Below are positions 9,259 to 16,151 of a stretch of DNA of 64,000 nt, one piece after another (positions within the stretch are counted from its first letter, which is position 1; the number at the start of each line of letters is the position of its first letter). The notes under the pieces were generated by a model. The model did not search any database. It was not told the DNA's origin and worked only from the letters and a program-made list of their open reading frames with translations. The DNA is taken from NCBI RefSeq assembly GCF_001691555.1, contig NZ_MAYN01000008.1, positions 2,092,756 through 2,156,755 of the forward strand. Direction: 5' to 3'. A program made the position numbers and the translations under genes. Origin of the DNA: Pantoea eucrina (GTDB taxonomy: Bacteria; Pseudomonadota; Gammaproteobacteria; Enterobacterales; Enterobacteriaceae).

Positions 9259-9466
9259 ACTCGTCAGCCGGAGCGATACTGATAATGTCAAACTTCGCCA
9301 CGCCATCCACTCCGGTGCCGGGGGTTTTCATCATCGCAAGACCCTGCAGCACCGCTTCATGCGCTTCTTCATCTGAAGGCTCATTTTCGCTCTCCAGTAT
9401 GACCTCTTCGCGTTTTTTGGCGTCGCCATCCTGATGTTCATACGTCACTTTGTATCGGGTACTCAT
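9257..9466 (-). CDS. Small acidic protein of unknown function (69 aa)
   Basis: Not recognised. The product (MSTRYKVTYEHQDGD...) is acidic, soluble and without membrane segment or cysteine; it begins with a short beta-prone stretch and has a Glu-rich middle (ESENEPSDEEAHEAV). AAAGGAG precedes the ATG with good spacing, which supports translation. It is convergent with the flagellin gene and lies 186 bases from thrW. A phage or island origin is possible but not shown. Confidence 0.6.
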   Translation of the reverse strand: MSTRYKVTYEHQDGDAKKREEVILESENEPSDEEAHEAVLQGLAMMKTPGTGVDGVAKFDIISIAPADE

Positions 9467-9587
9467 TGCGCATTCTCCTTTTCGGGTGGAACGCTAAGTC
9501 TGGTCAACGGATGGGAATACGTCCAGCCGGCGTCTGCCGGAGGCAGCGTGACGCACCAGGCATACTGGCGCAGTATCGGATATTTGT

Positions 9588-9604
9588 GTCCCAAATCTGT
9601 CCCA
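9588..9604. repeat. Tandem GTCCCA repeat near the thrW 3' end
   Basis: GTCCCA occurs twice, 11 bases apart (9588-9593 and 9599-9604), about 50 bases beyond the 3' end of the tRNA. Repeats of this size next to a tRNA can be arm-type integrase sites left by a lost element; no integrase gene or duplicated tRNA end was found, so this is only suggestive. Confidence 0.25.
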
Positions 9605-9652
9605 CATGCTGAAGGAAGAAGGACCGGGTGGTGGATAATGCATTGATTTGAT

Positions 9653-9728
9653 TGGTGCCGGAAACAGGAGTCGAACCTGCGACCTTCGCATTACGAATGC
9701 GCTGCTCTACCAACTGAGCTACACCGGC
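9653..9728 (-). tRNA. thrW: tRNA-Thr (anticodon CGT)
   Basis: A complete 76-base tRNA with encoded CCA. Read on the minus strand: acceptor GCCGGTG, D-arm GCTCAGTTGGTAGAGC, anticodon arm GCGCATTCGTAATGCG with anticodon CGT, T-arm CAGGTTCGACTCCTG, acceptor 3' strand and CCA. Its place near proA matches thrW of E. coli, where the CP4-6 prophage is inserted. Here the neighbouring phage-like genes lie on the 5' side of the tRNA instead. Confidence 0.96.
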
Positions 9729-9751
9729 ATAAGGCGGGAACTAGGGGGAAT

Positions 9752-9780
9752 AAAATAAAAAATGTGACGCAAGGCGTCAA
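9752..9780 (-). promoter_or_regulatory. thrW sigma-70 promoter
   Basis: On the minus strand TTGACG (9780-9775), a 17-base spacer, then TATTTT (9757-9752), followed by a C-rich discriminator typical of stable RNA promoters and the tRNA 24 bases on. Confidence 0.6.
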
Positions 9781-9839
9781 GGTGCGGTGGTTCAACCGTC
9801 TGTTTTTCAGGCAGAACCGGCGTATTTTCCGCCACAAAT

Positions 9840-9866
9840 AAAAAAAGGCGAGGCCGGAGCCTCGCC
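9840..9866 (-). terminator. Intrinsic terminator after the tail-spike gene
   Basis: GGCGAGGC/GCCTCGCC stem with a four-base loop followed on the minus strand by seven T. It closes the lysis/tail-spike transcription unit and separates it from the thrW promoter. Confidence 0.88.
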
Positions 9867-9880
9867 AAAACGTGCTGGTT

Positions 9881-11626
9881 TTAATCGTAATAAGGTAACT
9901 TACGATCAACACCGTTGATATTGACCAGCACAAAGCCCGAAGGGGCTGTTTTATTTGTGGGATTACCCGCTGCCGTCGCGACAGTGAGCACCCCTTTCTC
10001 ATTGGCACCAATGCCTGCTACGCCGTTATGAAAACCAAAGCGTGCCGCTGGCTTCAGCGTGCCCATTTTGGTGGTATCGGTCACCACCGAAAAGTCAGTC
10101 TGGAACAGCGAGCAGGAGCCTGACTCAAAGCGCGTCGGTCCGGTGGTTTTCAGGTTAATCAGCGTATCGCCGCTGTTGGCGCGCAGCTTCACCCATACCA
10201 CCGCATAGGTAGTACCGACGCGGTTATAGCGGATATCCAGCACCGCAGGCTGCCCCATATGGCAGGCATCAGCCCAGACGGTATCCAGCCGCTGCAGGTT
10301 GATCCAGGTTTTCCCGGTGCCGGCCATATTGACCGGCGACCCCGCCGTGCCGGTGGGCTGGGTGGCATCCGCTTTACCAATCAGCTCCATCACCCACTGC
10401 TGGTTCGCCACCGGGAAAAAGAGCTGCCCGAGGCGATACCAGTTATCGGTGTCGGTGTTGTTGGTAACTTTATGGCCGCTGTAGTAGCCGGTGCGCAGGG
10501 AACCGGTGATGATAGTGCCGTGGTTCTCTTCGCGCCGGTAGCCATACTCAAACGTTGAAAGCCAGCGCGTGCCCGACAGATCGTTGGAGATAGTGGCACC
10601 CGACTGCAGGCCAATCTGGCGCATGATCACGCGGGCGTTATTAAGGTTAAACGGCGAGCCGCAATCCTCAATATTCAGCGTATCAATGGTCCAGCCGCCG
10701 TCGGAGAGGTCGCCGGGGTTACGCGTATGCTCAATCCAGACGTTACGCATAATGCCCTGCGTCACGCGTGGCATATAGAGCGTGGCGTCGCCGTAACCGG
10801 TCTGGAAGTTACAGTTGCAGATCTCAATCGCGGTAGAGTGGTCCCACTTACCCTTCGGCGAGTTTGACCAGCCGATGTCAAATACGCGCCCGTAAGTCCA
10901 CAGGGTGTAGATCTGGTCAAATTTACTGTCGAGGGTATCCAGCACTTTGATCACGGTCCCGCCGCTATTCTGCGCGCGGAAACAGTAGATGTTTACCGTA
11001 GAGCCTTCGATGCAGGTGTTTTCGAAGAAGGGCTGCACGTTGGTACACAGATCGGCTGTAATGGTACCTGTGTTGGCGGTGGTGTCGGCGGACGCCTGAC
11101 CGTGCCAGGTGATCCCCTTGATCGCGGTGCGGCGTGCCTTCACTTTGAACACCGTATTGGCGCTTTTGTCGGAGATGATAGTGGTACGCGGCAGCGAACC
11201 CAGCTCCACATCATCCCCCTGCAGGCCAAAGAAGGCGATTTCAGTGTCGCTGATATCCATTGGACTGATCAGGAATTTCCCGCCCGGGAAGCGCACCGGC
11301 AGATCGCGGATATTGCCGCTGTAGCCCTGCGTCCACGCCAGCATGCGTTTAAAGGGTTCAGTGTCATTGGCGTAGCCATCCCCTTTCGCACCAAAGTGGT
11401 AGACGTTCAGGTCTGCCGGGTCGTTGATCACACGCTTCCAGTAGAAGCCGTTGCCGACCGCCAGCGTGCCGCCATCATCGGCTGCCGTAGTGGTGCCAAT
11501 AAAACCGGTAAAGTCACCGCCGCCACGAAAGTTCGAGTCCGCATTGTAGCGACGCAGAAACGCAGAATCGCCGTTTTTGGCAGGTGCAGTGGTGCGCAGT
11601 TCAGCAAATGAATTAACTTCGATCAT
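9881..11626 (-). CDS. Phage tail-spike-like protein, pectate-lyase-type beta helix
   Basis: Probable capsule- or exopolysaccharide-degrading spike, 581 residues. Residues 1-85 look like a particle- or partner-binding head (NSFAELRTTAPA, FLRRYNADSNFRGGGDFTG, GNGFYWKRV). From residue 88 the pattern VYHFGAKGDGYANDTEPFKR is the usual entry into a right-handed beta helix of the pectate-lyase-3/tail-spike type; repetitive beta-prone sequence with many Asn, Gly and Thr runs to about residue 400, then a C-terminal beta domain. The start has a strong GAGGAGG ribosome site. It follows the lysis genes on the same strand. No tail tube, baseplate or assembly gene is present. Substrate unknown; lyase activity is inferred from fold type only. 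Confidence 0.8.
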   Translation of the reverse strand: MIEVNSFAELRTTAPAKNGDSAFLRRYNADSNFRGGGDFTGFIGTTTAADDGGTLAVGNGFYWKRVINDPADLNVYHFGAKGDGYANDTEPFKRMLAWTQGYSGNIRDLPVRFPGGKFLISPMDISDTEIAFFGLQGDDVELGSLPRTTIISDKSANTVFKVKARRTAIKGITWHGQASADTTANTGTITADLCTNVQPFFENTCIEGSTVNIYCFRAQNSGGTVIKVLDTLDSKFDQIYTLWTYGRVFDIGWSNSPKGKWDHSTAIEICNCNFQTGYGDATLYMPRVTQGIMRNVWIEHTRNPGDLSDGGWTIDTLNIEDCGSPFNLNNARVIMRQIGLQSGATISNDLSGTRWLSTFEYGYRREENHGTIITGSLRTGYYSGHKVTNNTDTDNWYRLGQLFFPVANQQWVMELIGKADATQPTGTAGSPVNMAGTGKTWINLQRLDTVWADACHMGQPAVLDIRYNRVGTTYAVVWVKLRANSGDTLINLKTTGPTRFESGSCSLFQTDFSVVTDTTKMGTLKPAARFGFHNGVAGIGANEKGVLTVATAAGNPTNKTAPSGFVLVNINGVDRKLPYYD

Positions 11627-11679
11627 GTCAGCCTCCTCGGCTTATACAGGGTATTGGAATTGCGTCAGAAGGAGCGGCG

Positions 11680-11925
11680 TTAGCGTGCCGGCGTGCGGCA
11701 GTGCCGATCCCAGAGGTCGTTGTGATTGTTAATGGCGCGCACGGTACGAATGTCCATGCGGTCGGCGTCACTGCCGTGGGTATAAATGGGTGAAAAAAGG
11801 GAACAGGCGGAGTCGATAACGACCGGCGCCTCAGGGCTGGTGGTATTTCGACTGCTGCAGCTTGTCACGAGCGGCAGCATCATCAAGATTACTGTTGCTG
11901 ATTTCCACACCTCGGGCCTCCTCAC
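11680..11925 (-). CDS. Rz1-like outer-membrane spanin lipoprotein
   Basis: 81-residue lipoprotein precursor with a signal peptide and lipobox (ILMMLPLVTSC), then a short Pro/Ser-containing tail. It starts inside the Rz gene and is read in another frame (overlap 11831-11925), the classic Rz/Rz1 arrangement. Outer-membrane partner of Rz; together they fuse the membranes at the end of phage lysis. Its tail is longer than lambda Rz1 (60 residues). Confidence 0.82.
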   Translation of the reverse strand: MRRPEVWKSATVILMMLPLVTSCSSRNTTSPEAPVVIDSACSLFSPIYTHGSDADRMDIRTVRAINNHNDLWDRHCRTPAR

Positions 11926-12124
11926 GCAGCTGCTGCTGCTGCTGGTTAACCGCTACCGCCTGCGCCGCTGCTTTATCGGCGCGTTCGGTGTCTGCTTTGG
12001 CCTGCTGCTGCACTTTGCCTATCTTTTTACCGCCGGCGTAGCTGGCGACCAGCGCGGCGATAATGCCTGCCAGCGCCGCCAGCCAGTGCCAGCTGCCTGC
12101 CAGCAGGGAAAGAAGAAAACTCAT
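11831..12124 (-). CDS. Rz-like inner-membrane spanin
   Basis: 97-residue type II membrane protein: one N-terminal transmembrane helix (about residues 8-28), then a charged Gln/Ala/Glu-rich coiled coil that would cross the periplasm. Contains the Rz1 start in another frame. Its ATG overlaps the holin stop (ATGA), so the lysis genes are translationally coupled. Confidence 0.82.
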   Translation of the reverse strand: MSFLLSLLAGSWHWLAALAGIIAALVASYAGGKKIGKVQQQAKADTERADKAAAQAVAVNQQQQQLREEARGVEISNSNLDDAAARDKLQQSKYHQP

Positions 12125-12471
12125 GATTTTTCCTCCAGCGCGTTGCGTTTTTCCGCAAGATTTTTTTGCCGTACAAACTGCGCCAGCACGCCCATTGCCA
12201 CCATAAAGGCGCCGATCATGCCCAGGTAGTTATGCGGCAGTATCTCTTTGACGTCTGGCGGCAGTGCGTTCCAGGCATCCAGCGCGGAGGCGGGAAAGGA
12301 TTGCACCCATGCACTGAGCATGGAACCGAGTGAGGCGAGCCATACTGACCAGGTTCTAAACAGCAGGCGCGCGTGCTTAACAAACTCCAGAGTGGTAAAG
12401 CGCTGCAGCAGCAGCAGCAGAACGATCGCTGCCAGCACCGCGATGATAAAAATCAGCCATTTCATGTTCAT
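12121..12471 (-). CDS. Phage holin-like membrane protein
   Basis: 116 residues with an N-terminal membrane helix (WLIFIIAVLAAIVLLLLLQ) and a second hydrophobic segment near residues 84-98 (YLGMIGAFMVAMGVLAQFV), ending in a charged tail (RQKNLAEKRNALEEKS). Size, topology and position between endolysin and spanins indicate a holin that opens the inner membrane to the endolysin. It overlaps the endolysin stop by four bases. An in-frame second Met (MNMKW) is a possible alternative start, as in dual-start holins. Confidence 0.75.
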   Translation of the reverse strand: MNMKWLIFIIAVLAAIVLLLLLQRFTTLEFVKHARLLFRTWSVWLASLGSMLSAWVQSFPASALDAWNALPPDVKEILPHNYLGMIGAFMVAMGVLAQFVRQKNLAEKRNALEEKS

Positions 12472-12935
12472 AGCAGCCCCCGGTAGATGTCATAGGTGCC
12501 GCTGCGCATCGCTTCCGCATGTCGCCGGGCGCGTCCTGCGGTCTGCCGCGCCCACAGGCTATCCAGCATGGCGTTGGCCGCGGCGTCAAAGTCGCTCTGC
12601 GTGACTGAGGTGAGCATGCCGCGGAACAGCGCGAGCCCCTCCACGCCCATCTGATACGCCATGCTAATCAGCACATCACTGCGGGCGTCATTACACTTCA
12701 GCAGCGCCTGACGGATCAGTTCGCGCTGCTGCATCTCCTGCACTTTCTTCTCCACGATGCACTGCTTCCAGACGTCACCGACGCGACGCGGCACCTGAAA
12801 GATATAGTTGCTCAGCGAGGCGCCTTTAGGACCGATGCGGATGCCGCCCGCTACGGTGGGAAAGCCCTGCGTATCCAGATAGGGTGCTTCGCGATAACCC
12901 TCTTCAAAATTCAAAATGGCAATAATCTGGCTCAT
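12468..12935 (-). CDS. GH24 endolysin (T4-type lysozyme)
   Basis: 155-residue muramidase cutting the MurNAc-GlcNAc bond. The catalytic trio is present with exact T4-lysozyme spacing: Glu12, Asp21 and Thr27 in FEEGYREAPYLDTQGFPTVA. The start at 12935 (MSQIIAILNF) is chosen for its AAGGA ribosome site. There is no clear signal-anchor (SAR) sequence, so it should need the holin. First gene of the coupled order endolysin-holin-Rz/Rz1. Confidence 0.87.
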   Translation of the reverse strand: MSQIIAILNFEEGYREAPYLDTQGFPTVAGGIRIGPKGASLSNYIFQVPRRVGDVWKQCIVEKKVQEMQQRELIRQALLKCNDARSDVLISMAYQMGVEGLALFRGMLTSVTQSDFDAAANAMLDSLWARQTAGRARRHAEAMRSGTYDIYRGLL

Positions 12936-13111
12936 ATCCGTTCCTTCTTTGAGGCGCAACGCGGAGCACGCTGCGCACAGGGTCAGCACACTTAAACATC
13001 ACTGATCGGTCAGCCGGTCACGCACGCCAGAATTAAGCGAAACGCTCAAGCATGTTTAAACAGTGAGCAATGTAAAAACGTTCCGTTCAGAACTGGAAAA
13101 GCAGTGGAAAC

Positions 13112-13390
13112 TTAGCGGGTAGCGTAGAGGTGAACGTGGGGTAAACAGCAGTTATCGAAACTGGCGCTTTCACTGTGCGAGCGTCCCGGCGCCAGTACGG
13201 CACGCTCAACTCTGGATCGAATTTCCCGCTGACAGATACGTTCAGCGGTGCGCAGCGTGACGTCGTCGCATTCGAATCCGAGTGCGTTATCGATGGTGCG
13301 GTTCAGACGTGCGAGTGGCTGGCGTCGTCGATGACGCCGGGTTCGTGCATTACCGGTAAACGCTGACTTGCCATATTGAATAATCGCCAT
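13112..13390 (-). CDS. Small basic protein of unknown function (92 aa) in the phage-like cassette
   Basis: Not recognised. The product (MAIIQYGKSAFTGNARTRRH...) is Arg/His-rich in its first half, with a possible helix at DVTLRTAERICQREIRSRVERAV. The ATG at 13390 has a near-perfect AGGAGG ribosome site, the best evidence that it is translated; the frame runs further upstream, but that part overlaps the structured leader and is probably untranslated. It lies between repressor and endolysin, where phages keep early regulators or antiterminators; such a role is a guess. Confidence 0.6.
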   Translation of the reverse strand: MAIIQYGKSAFTGNARTRRHRRRQPLARLNRTIDNALGFECDDVTLRTAERICQREIRSRVERAVLAPGRSHSESASFDNCCLPHVHLYATR

Positions 13391-13422
13391 AACTCCTCCT
13401 GTGAATGAGTTTTTGGCGATGG

Positions 13423-13472
13423 GGTGGCAAACGCGGCCTTCCGGCAGAGGCCGGTGCGTCCGGTGTGCCACC
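13423..13472 (-). ncRNA. Structured leader RNA upstream of the 92-aa gene
   Basis: Closing stem GGTGGCA (13423-13429) / TGCCACC (13466-13472) encloses a second perfect hairpin GGCCT (13435-13439) / AGGCC (13448-13452). It lies 33 bases upstream of the start codon. The layout recalls immunity or antisense RNAs of P4/P1-type elements (CI RNA, C4 RNA), but I cannot confirm the family. Confidence 0.35.
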
Positions 13473-13689
13473 GGAATCACCCACAATCCGCTTTCCCGGT
13501 CGTTAAAAAACGGCCAGGAAAAAGCAGAGAGAAGTGAAGGCAGGAGACAACTGACAACGCTGCTGAGTGCGTATCCACCCCATCCCAAAATACACTGATT
13601 TTGAGTGGGCAGTTTCGCGCTTGTGCAGCGCCTCAATTGTTTAAGAGCGGGGCCCGTCCGGGGCAACGATGTCGTCCATCTATGGTCAA

Positions 13690-13718
13690 ATTATTAACAT
13701 GTTCTAATACTTTCGCAA
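13690..13718 (-). promoter_or_regulatory. Candidate promoter of the phage-like operon
   Basis: Minus strand: TTGCGA (13718-13713), 16-base spacer, TAATAAT (13696-13690). It lies directly downstream of two operator-like repeats, so it would be the repressible promoter for the 92-aa gene and lysis genes. Confidence 0.45.
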
Positions 13719-13720
13719 AC

Positions 13721-13758
13721 ACTAACAGTTAATTTTTTATTTACCAACAGTTAAATTT
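13721..13758. promoter_or_regulatory. Two operator-like repeats downstream of the repressor gene
   Basis: CTAACAGTTAATT (13722-13734) and CCAACAGTTAAAT (13744-13756) are near-identical direct repeats 22 bases apart, about two helix turns. They adjoin the -35 of the promoter reading into the 92-aa gene and match repeats at the repressor's own start. Confidence 0.5.
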
Positions 13759-13802
13759 ATGATTTCAGCCGGGTTATTTTTTCTGCCGGCGCGGGCAACC
13801 CC

Positions 13803-14534
13803 TTACCCCAGGATCTGATAATCACGCGCCTGGCTCATAATGACGCGGGCAATTACCTGCAGGGAATCAGCTTCATCCAGCGTCAGATACCAGGTCTCAT
13901 ACCGCTTGTTGTCTGAGATCACAGCCACTTTTTTGTGCTGCAGCTGCAGGCGTTTGAGATAGAGCTGATCGTCAAGCGTGAACAGATAGATGCCATCACC
14001 ATCAAAGCGATGCACGCTGATATCGACAAACAATTGATCGCGCGGTGCGAAGGTACCGGCCATCGAATCGCTGTTCAGGGCAATAAGCCGGATACTCTCT
14101 GCCGGGCGGCCATTAAAGAGCACGCGCGCTTCGTCCAGACCATATTCTATCGCCTGAATAGTCTCAACCAGCTCATCACGTGCGGCGATACCCTGCGCGC
14201 TGCGCTGGCCGATATCAAGACTCTCCACGCGGAACATATGTCCGGCTGAAAGCAGACGCTGCTGTGAGAGCGCGGCATCCGGTTTCTCCATTCCGAACTG
14301 CAGCCACTCCACGCGCACGCCCAGCAGATCGCTGAGCGCTAATAAATTCCCGTCATCCGGAATCGACTGACCGTTGAACCATTTCCATACTCCCGGCGTT
14401 GAAATTTTGCATCCTCTTTGCTGCAACGCCTGTGCAACCTGTTTATTTCGTCCATGTCCGACAATTCCCGCACTTTCGCATGCGGCAATCAGCCTGGCAG
14501 TAAAAGCGTGTTTTGTACTCTCTTTTTTAACCAT
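13803..14534 (-). CDS. CI-type phage repressor with S24 peptidase-like domain
   Basis: 243-residue DNA-binding repressor. Residues 10-75 form a helix-turn-helix (NKQVAQALQQRGCKISTPGV, KWFNGQSIPDDGNLLALSDL). Residues 145-235 match the LexA/CI C-terminal fold with the Ser (SDSM, Ser157) and Lys (YLKRL, Lys194) of the self-cleavage dyad, so it could be inactivated through RecA. An Ala-Gly pair at 97-98 is a possible cleavage site. Reads in the same direction as the lysis genes. Repeats matching one motif lie over its start and beyond its stop, so it probably regulates itself and the lysis operon. Confidence 0.87.
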   Translation of the reverse strand: MVKKESTKHAFTARLIAACESAGIVGHGRNKQVAQALQQRGCKISTPGVWKWFNGQSIPDDGNLLALSDLLGVRVEWLQFGMEKPDAALSQQRLLSAGHMFRVESLDIGQRSAQGIAARDELVETIQAIEYGLDEARVLFNGRPAESIRLIALNSDSMAGTFAPRDQLFVDISVHRFDGDGIYLFTLDDQLYLKRLQLQHKKVAVISDNKRYETWYLTLDEADSLQVIARVIMSQARDYQILG

Positions 14535-14616
14535 CAGTTAATTGTCTGCCATCAGTAAAAGACTGAATGTTATTTTGGTTTTTGCTACCAGTTCATTTTA
14601 TATTACCGTTAGTTTA
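14531..14616. promoter_or_regulatory. Four operator-like repeats over the repressor promoter
   Basis: CCATCAGTTAATT (14531-14543, overlapping the start codon), CCATCAGTAAAAG (14549-14561), TACCAGTTCATTT (14586-14598) and CCGTTAGTTTACT (14605-14617) share a CCANCAGTTAAWT-like pattern with the two sites at 13721-13758. The last two are weaker. Beyond them, 14620-14837 holds no gene that I can support. Confidence 0.45.
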
Positions 14617-14837
14617 CTACCCACGCGATATTATCAATGAAGCTGGAGGATCATTATCCTCGCCCGCCTGAGCTAAACCAGCAATGAATGTGTGACAGCT
14701 TGTTCTGACAGGGGTTTTCAGGAATCTTCTGTTAACCCCGGACCAGCGCTTACACAAAAAAATGGGTGAAAAGCGGCTGGCACGCCACAGATGACAGATA
14801 AATTTCAGAAAGCTGTGATATTGAGTGGATCTAAAGC

Positions 14838-14869
14838 AAAAAAAAATGGGTACCTGTACAGGTACCCAT
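14838..14869 (-). terminator. proBA terminator
   Basis: A perfect 24-base palindrome at 14846-14869 (arms ATGGGTACCTGT and ACAGGTACCCAT) followed on the minus strand by a run of nine T. It lies 19 bases after the proA stop. Confidence 0.92.
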
Positions 14870-14887
14870 CTGAGGCGGGCAAGACGG

Positions 14888-16141
14888 CTAGCGACGCAGC
14901 GTATCGTCGCCCCAGCCAATCCATTTGTAGGTGGTCAGCGCTTCCAGCCCCATCGGTCCGCGCGCGTGCAACTTTTGGGTACTGACCGCAACTTCAGCGC
15001 CCAGACCAAACTGGCCACCGTCGGTAAAACGGGTACTGGCGTTGACGTAGACCGCAGAAGAATCCACCTGCTGCACAAACGCGTTGGCATGCCGGATGCT
15101 GCGCGTCAGAATGCCGTCGGAGTGCTGGGTGCCATATTCACGAATGTGCGCAATCGCCTCATCCATGTCTGCCACCTGCTTAACGTTGAGATCGTTCGAC
15201 AGCCACTCATCGCGATAGTGCGCGTCGCTGACTGCGACCACGCTGGCCGGTCCCGCCTGCAGCTGCGCCAGAATATTGGCATCACCGTGCAGCGTGATGT
15301 TTTCCTGCGCCATACGCTGCAGGAAAGCCGGCAGGAAACGATCACGTTGATCCTGATGGATCAGCAGCGTTTCCAGTGAGTTGCAGGCGCTCGGCCGCTG
15401 CTTCTTGGCGTTAACGATGATCTCCAGCGCCGCCTCACACTCCATGCTTTCATCAAGATAGAGATGGCAGACGCCGATGCCGCCGGTGATCACCGGTATA
15501 GTCGAATGTTCACGGCACAGCTTGTGCAGTCCGGCGCCGCCGCGCGGGATCAGCATATCGACATAGCGATCAAGCCTGAGCAGCTGATTAACCAGCTCGC
15601 GATCCGGATTTTCAATCGCCTGTATGGCCCCGGCAGGCAGGTTGTGTTTTATCAGCGCCCGCTGAATAACCCGGACCGTAGCCGCGTTGGTACGCCACGT
15701 CTCTTTACCGCCGCGCAAAATGGCTGCGTTGCCGGTTTTCAGGCAGAGAGCCGCCACATCAACGGTGACGTTGGGACGCGCTTCGTAAATGACGCCGACC
15801 ACGCCCAGCGGCACACGCCGCCGTTCAATGCGCAGACCGCTGTCGAGCTGGCCCCCGTCAATCAGCTGTCCCACCGGATCGGCCAGCTGGCAGACCTGCC
15901 TCACGTCATCGGCGATGCTCTTCAGCCGCTGCGGCGTCAGCGTCAGGCGATCGAGCAGCGCCGCGCTCATGCCGCTCTGCCGTGCGTCGGCCAGATCCTG
16001 TTCATTAGCCGCCAGAATCTCTGCGTGATCCGCCTCCAGCCCTTCAGCCAGGGTCAGCAACACCTGATTTTTTTCTGCGGTGGAGAGCGTTGCCAGCGCG
16101 TACGATGCCGCACGCGCCGCCTTACCCATTTCCTCTAACAT
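14888..16141 (-). CDS. proA: Gamma-glutamyl phosphate reductase
   Basis: Second step of proline synthesis: NADPH-dependent reduction of gamma-glutamyl phosphate to glutamate-5-semialdehyde, in the cytoplasm with ProB. 417 residues, the same length as E. coli ProA. Aldehyde-dehydrogenase fold; the catalytic Cys lies in [18 protein letters not shown]. The start at 16141 ([14 protein letters not shown]) has AAGGAG ahead of it and lies 10 bases after the proB stop, so the two form one operon. The run ends at a strong terminator, after which the phage-like cassette begins. Confidence 0.97.
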   Translation of the reverse strand: MLEEMGKAARAASYALATLSTAEKNQVLLTLAEGLEADHAEILAANEQDLADARQSGMSAALLDRLTLTPQRLKSIADDVRQVCQLADPVGQLIDGGQLDSGLRIERRRVPLGVVGVIYEARPNVTVDVAALCLKTGNAAILRGGKETWRTNAATVRVIQRALIKHNLPAGAIQAIENPDRELVNQLLRLDRYVDMLIPRGGAGLHKLCREHSTIPVITGGIGVCHLYLDESMECEAALEIIVNAKKQRPSACNSLETLLIHQDQRDRFLPAFLQRMAQENITLHGDANILAQLQAGPASVVAVSDAHYRDEWLSNDLNVKQVADMDEAIAHIREYGTQHSDGILTRSIRHANAFVQQVDSSAVYVNASTRFTDGGQFGLGAEVAVSTQKLHARGPMGLEALTTYKWIGWGDDTLRR

Positions 16142-16151
16142 TTTCTGCTCC

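Noticed and set aside
9653..9728. Duplicate of the thrW 3' end as an attachment site
   Set aside because: Searched by eye near 9.4-9.65 kb and 14.5-14.9 kb; no second copy seen.
13391..13666. Upstream extension of the 92-aa gene to 184 codons
   Set aside because: The extension covers the hairpin leader and has low-complexity His/Arg/Pro sequence; the AGGAGG site points to the start at 13390.
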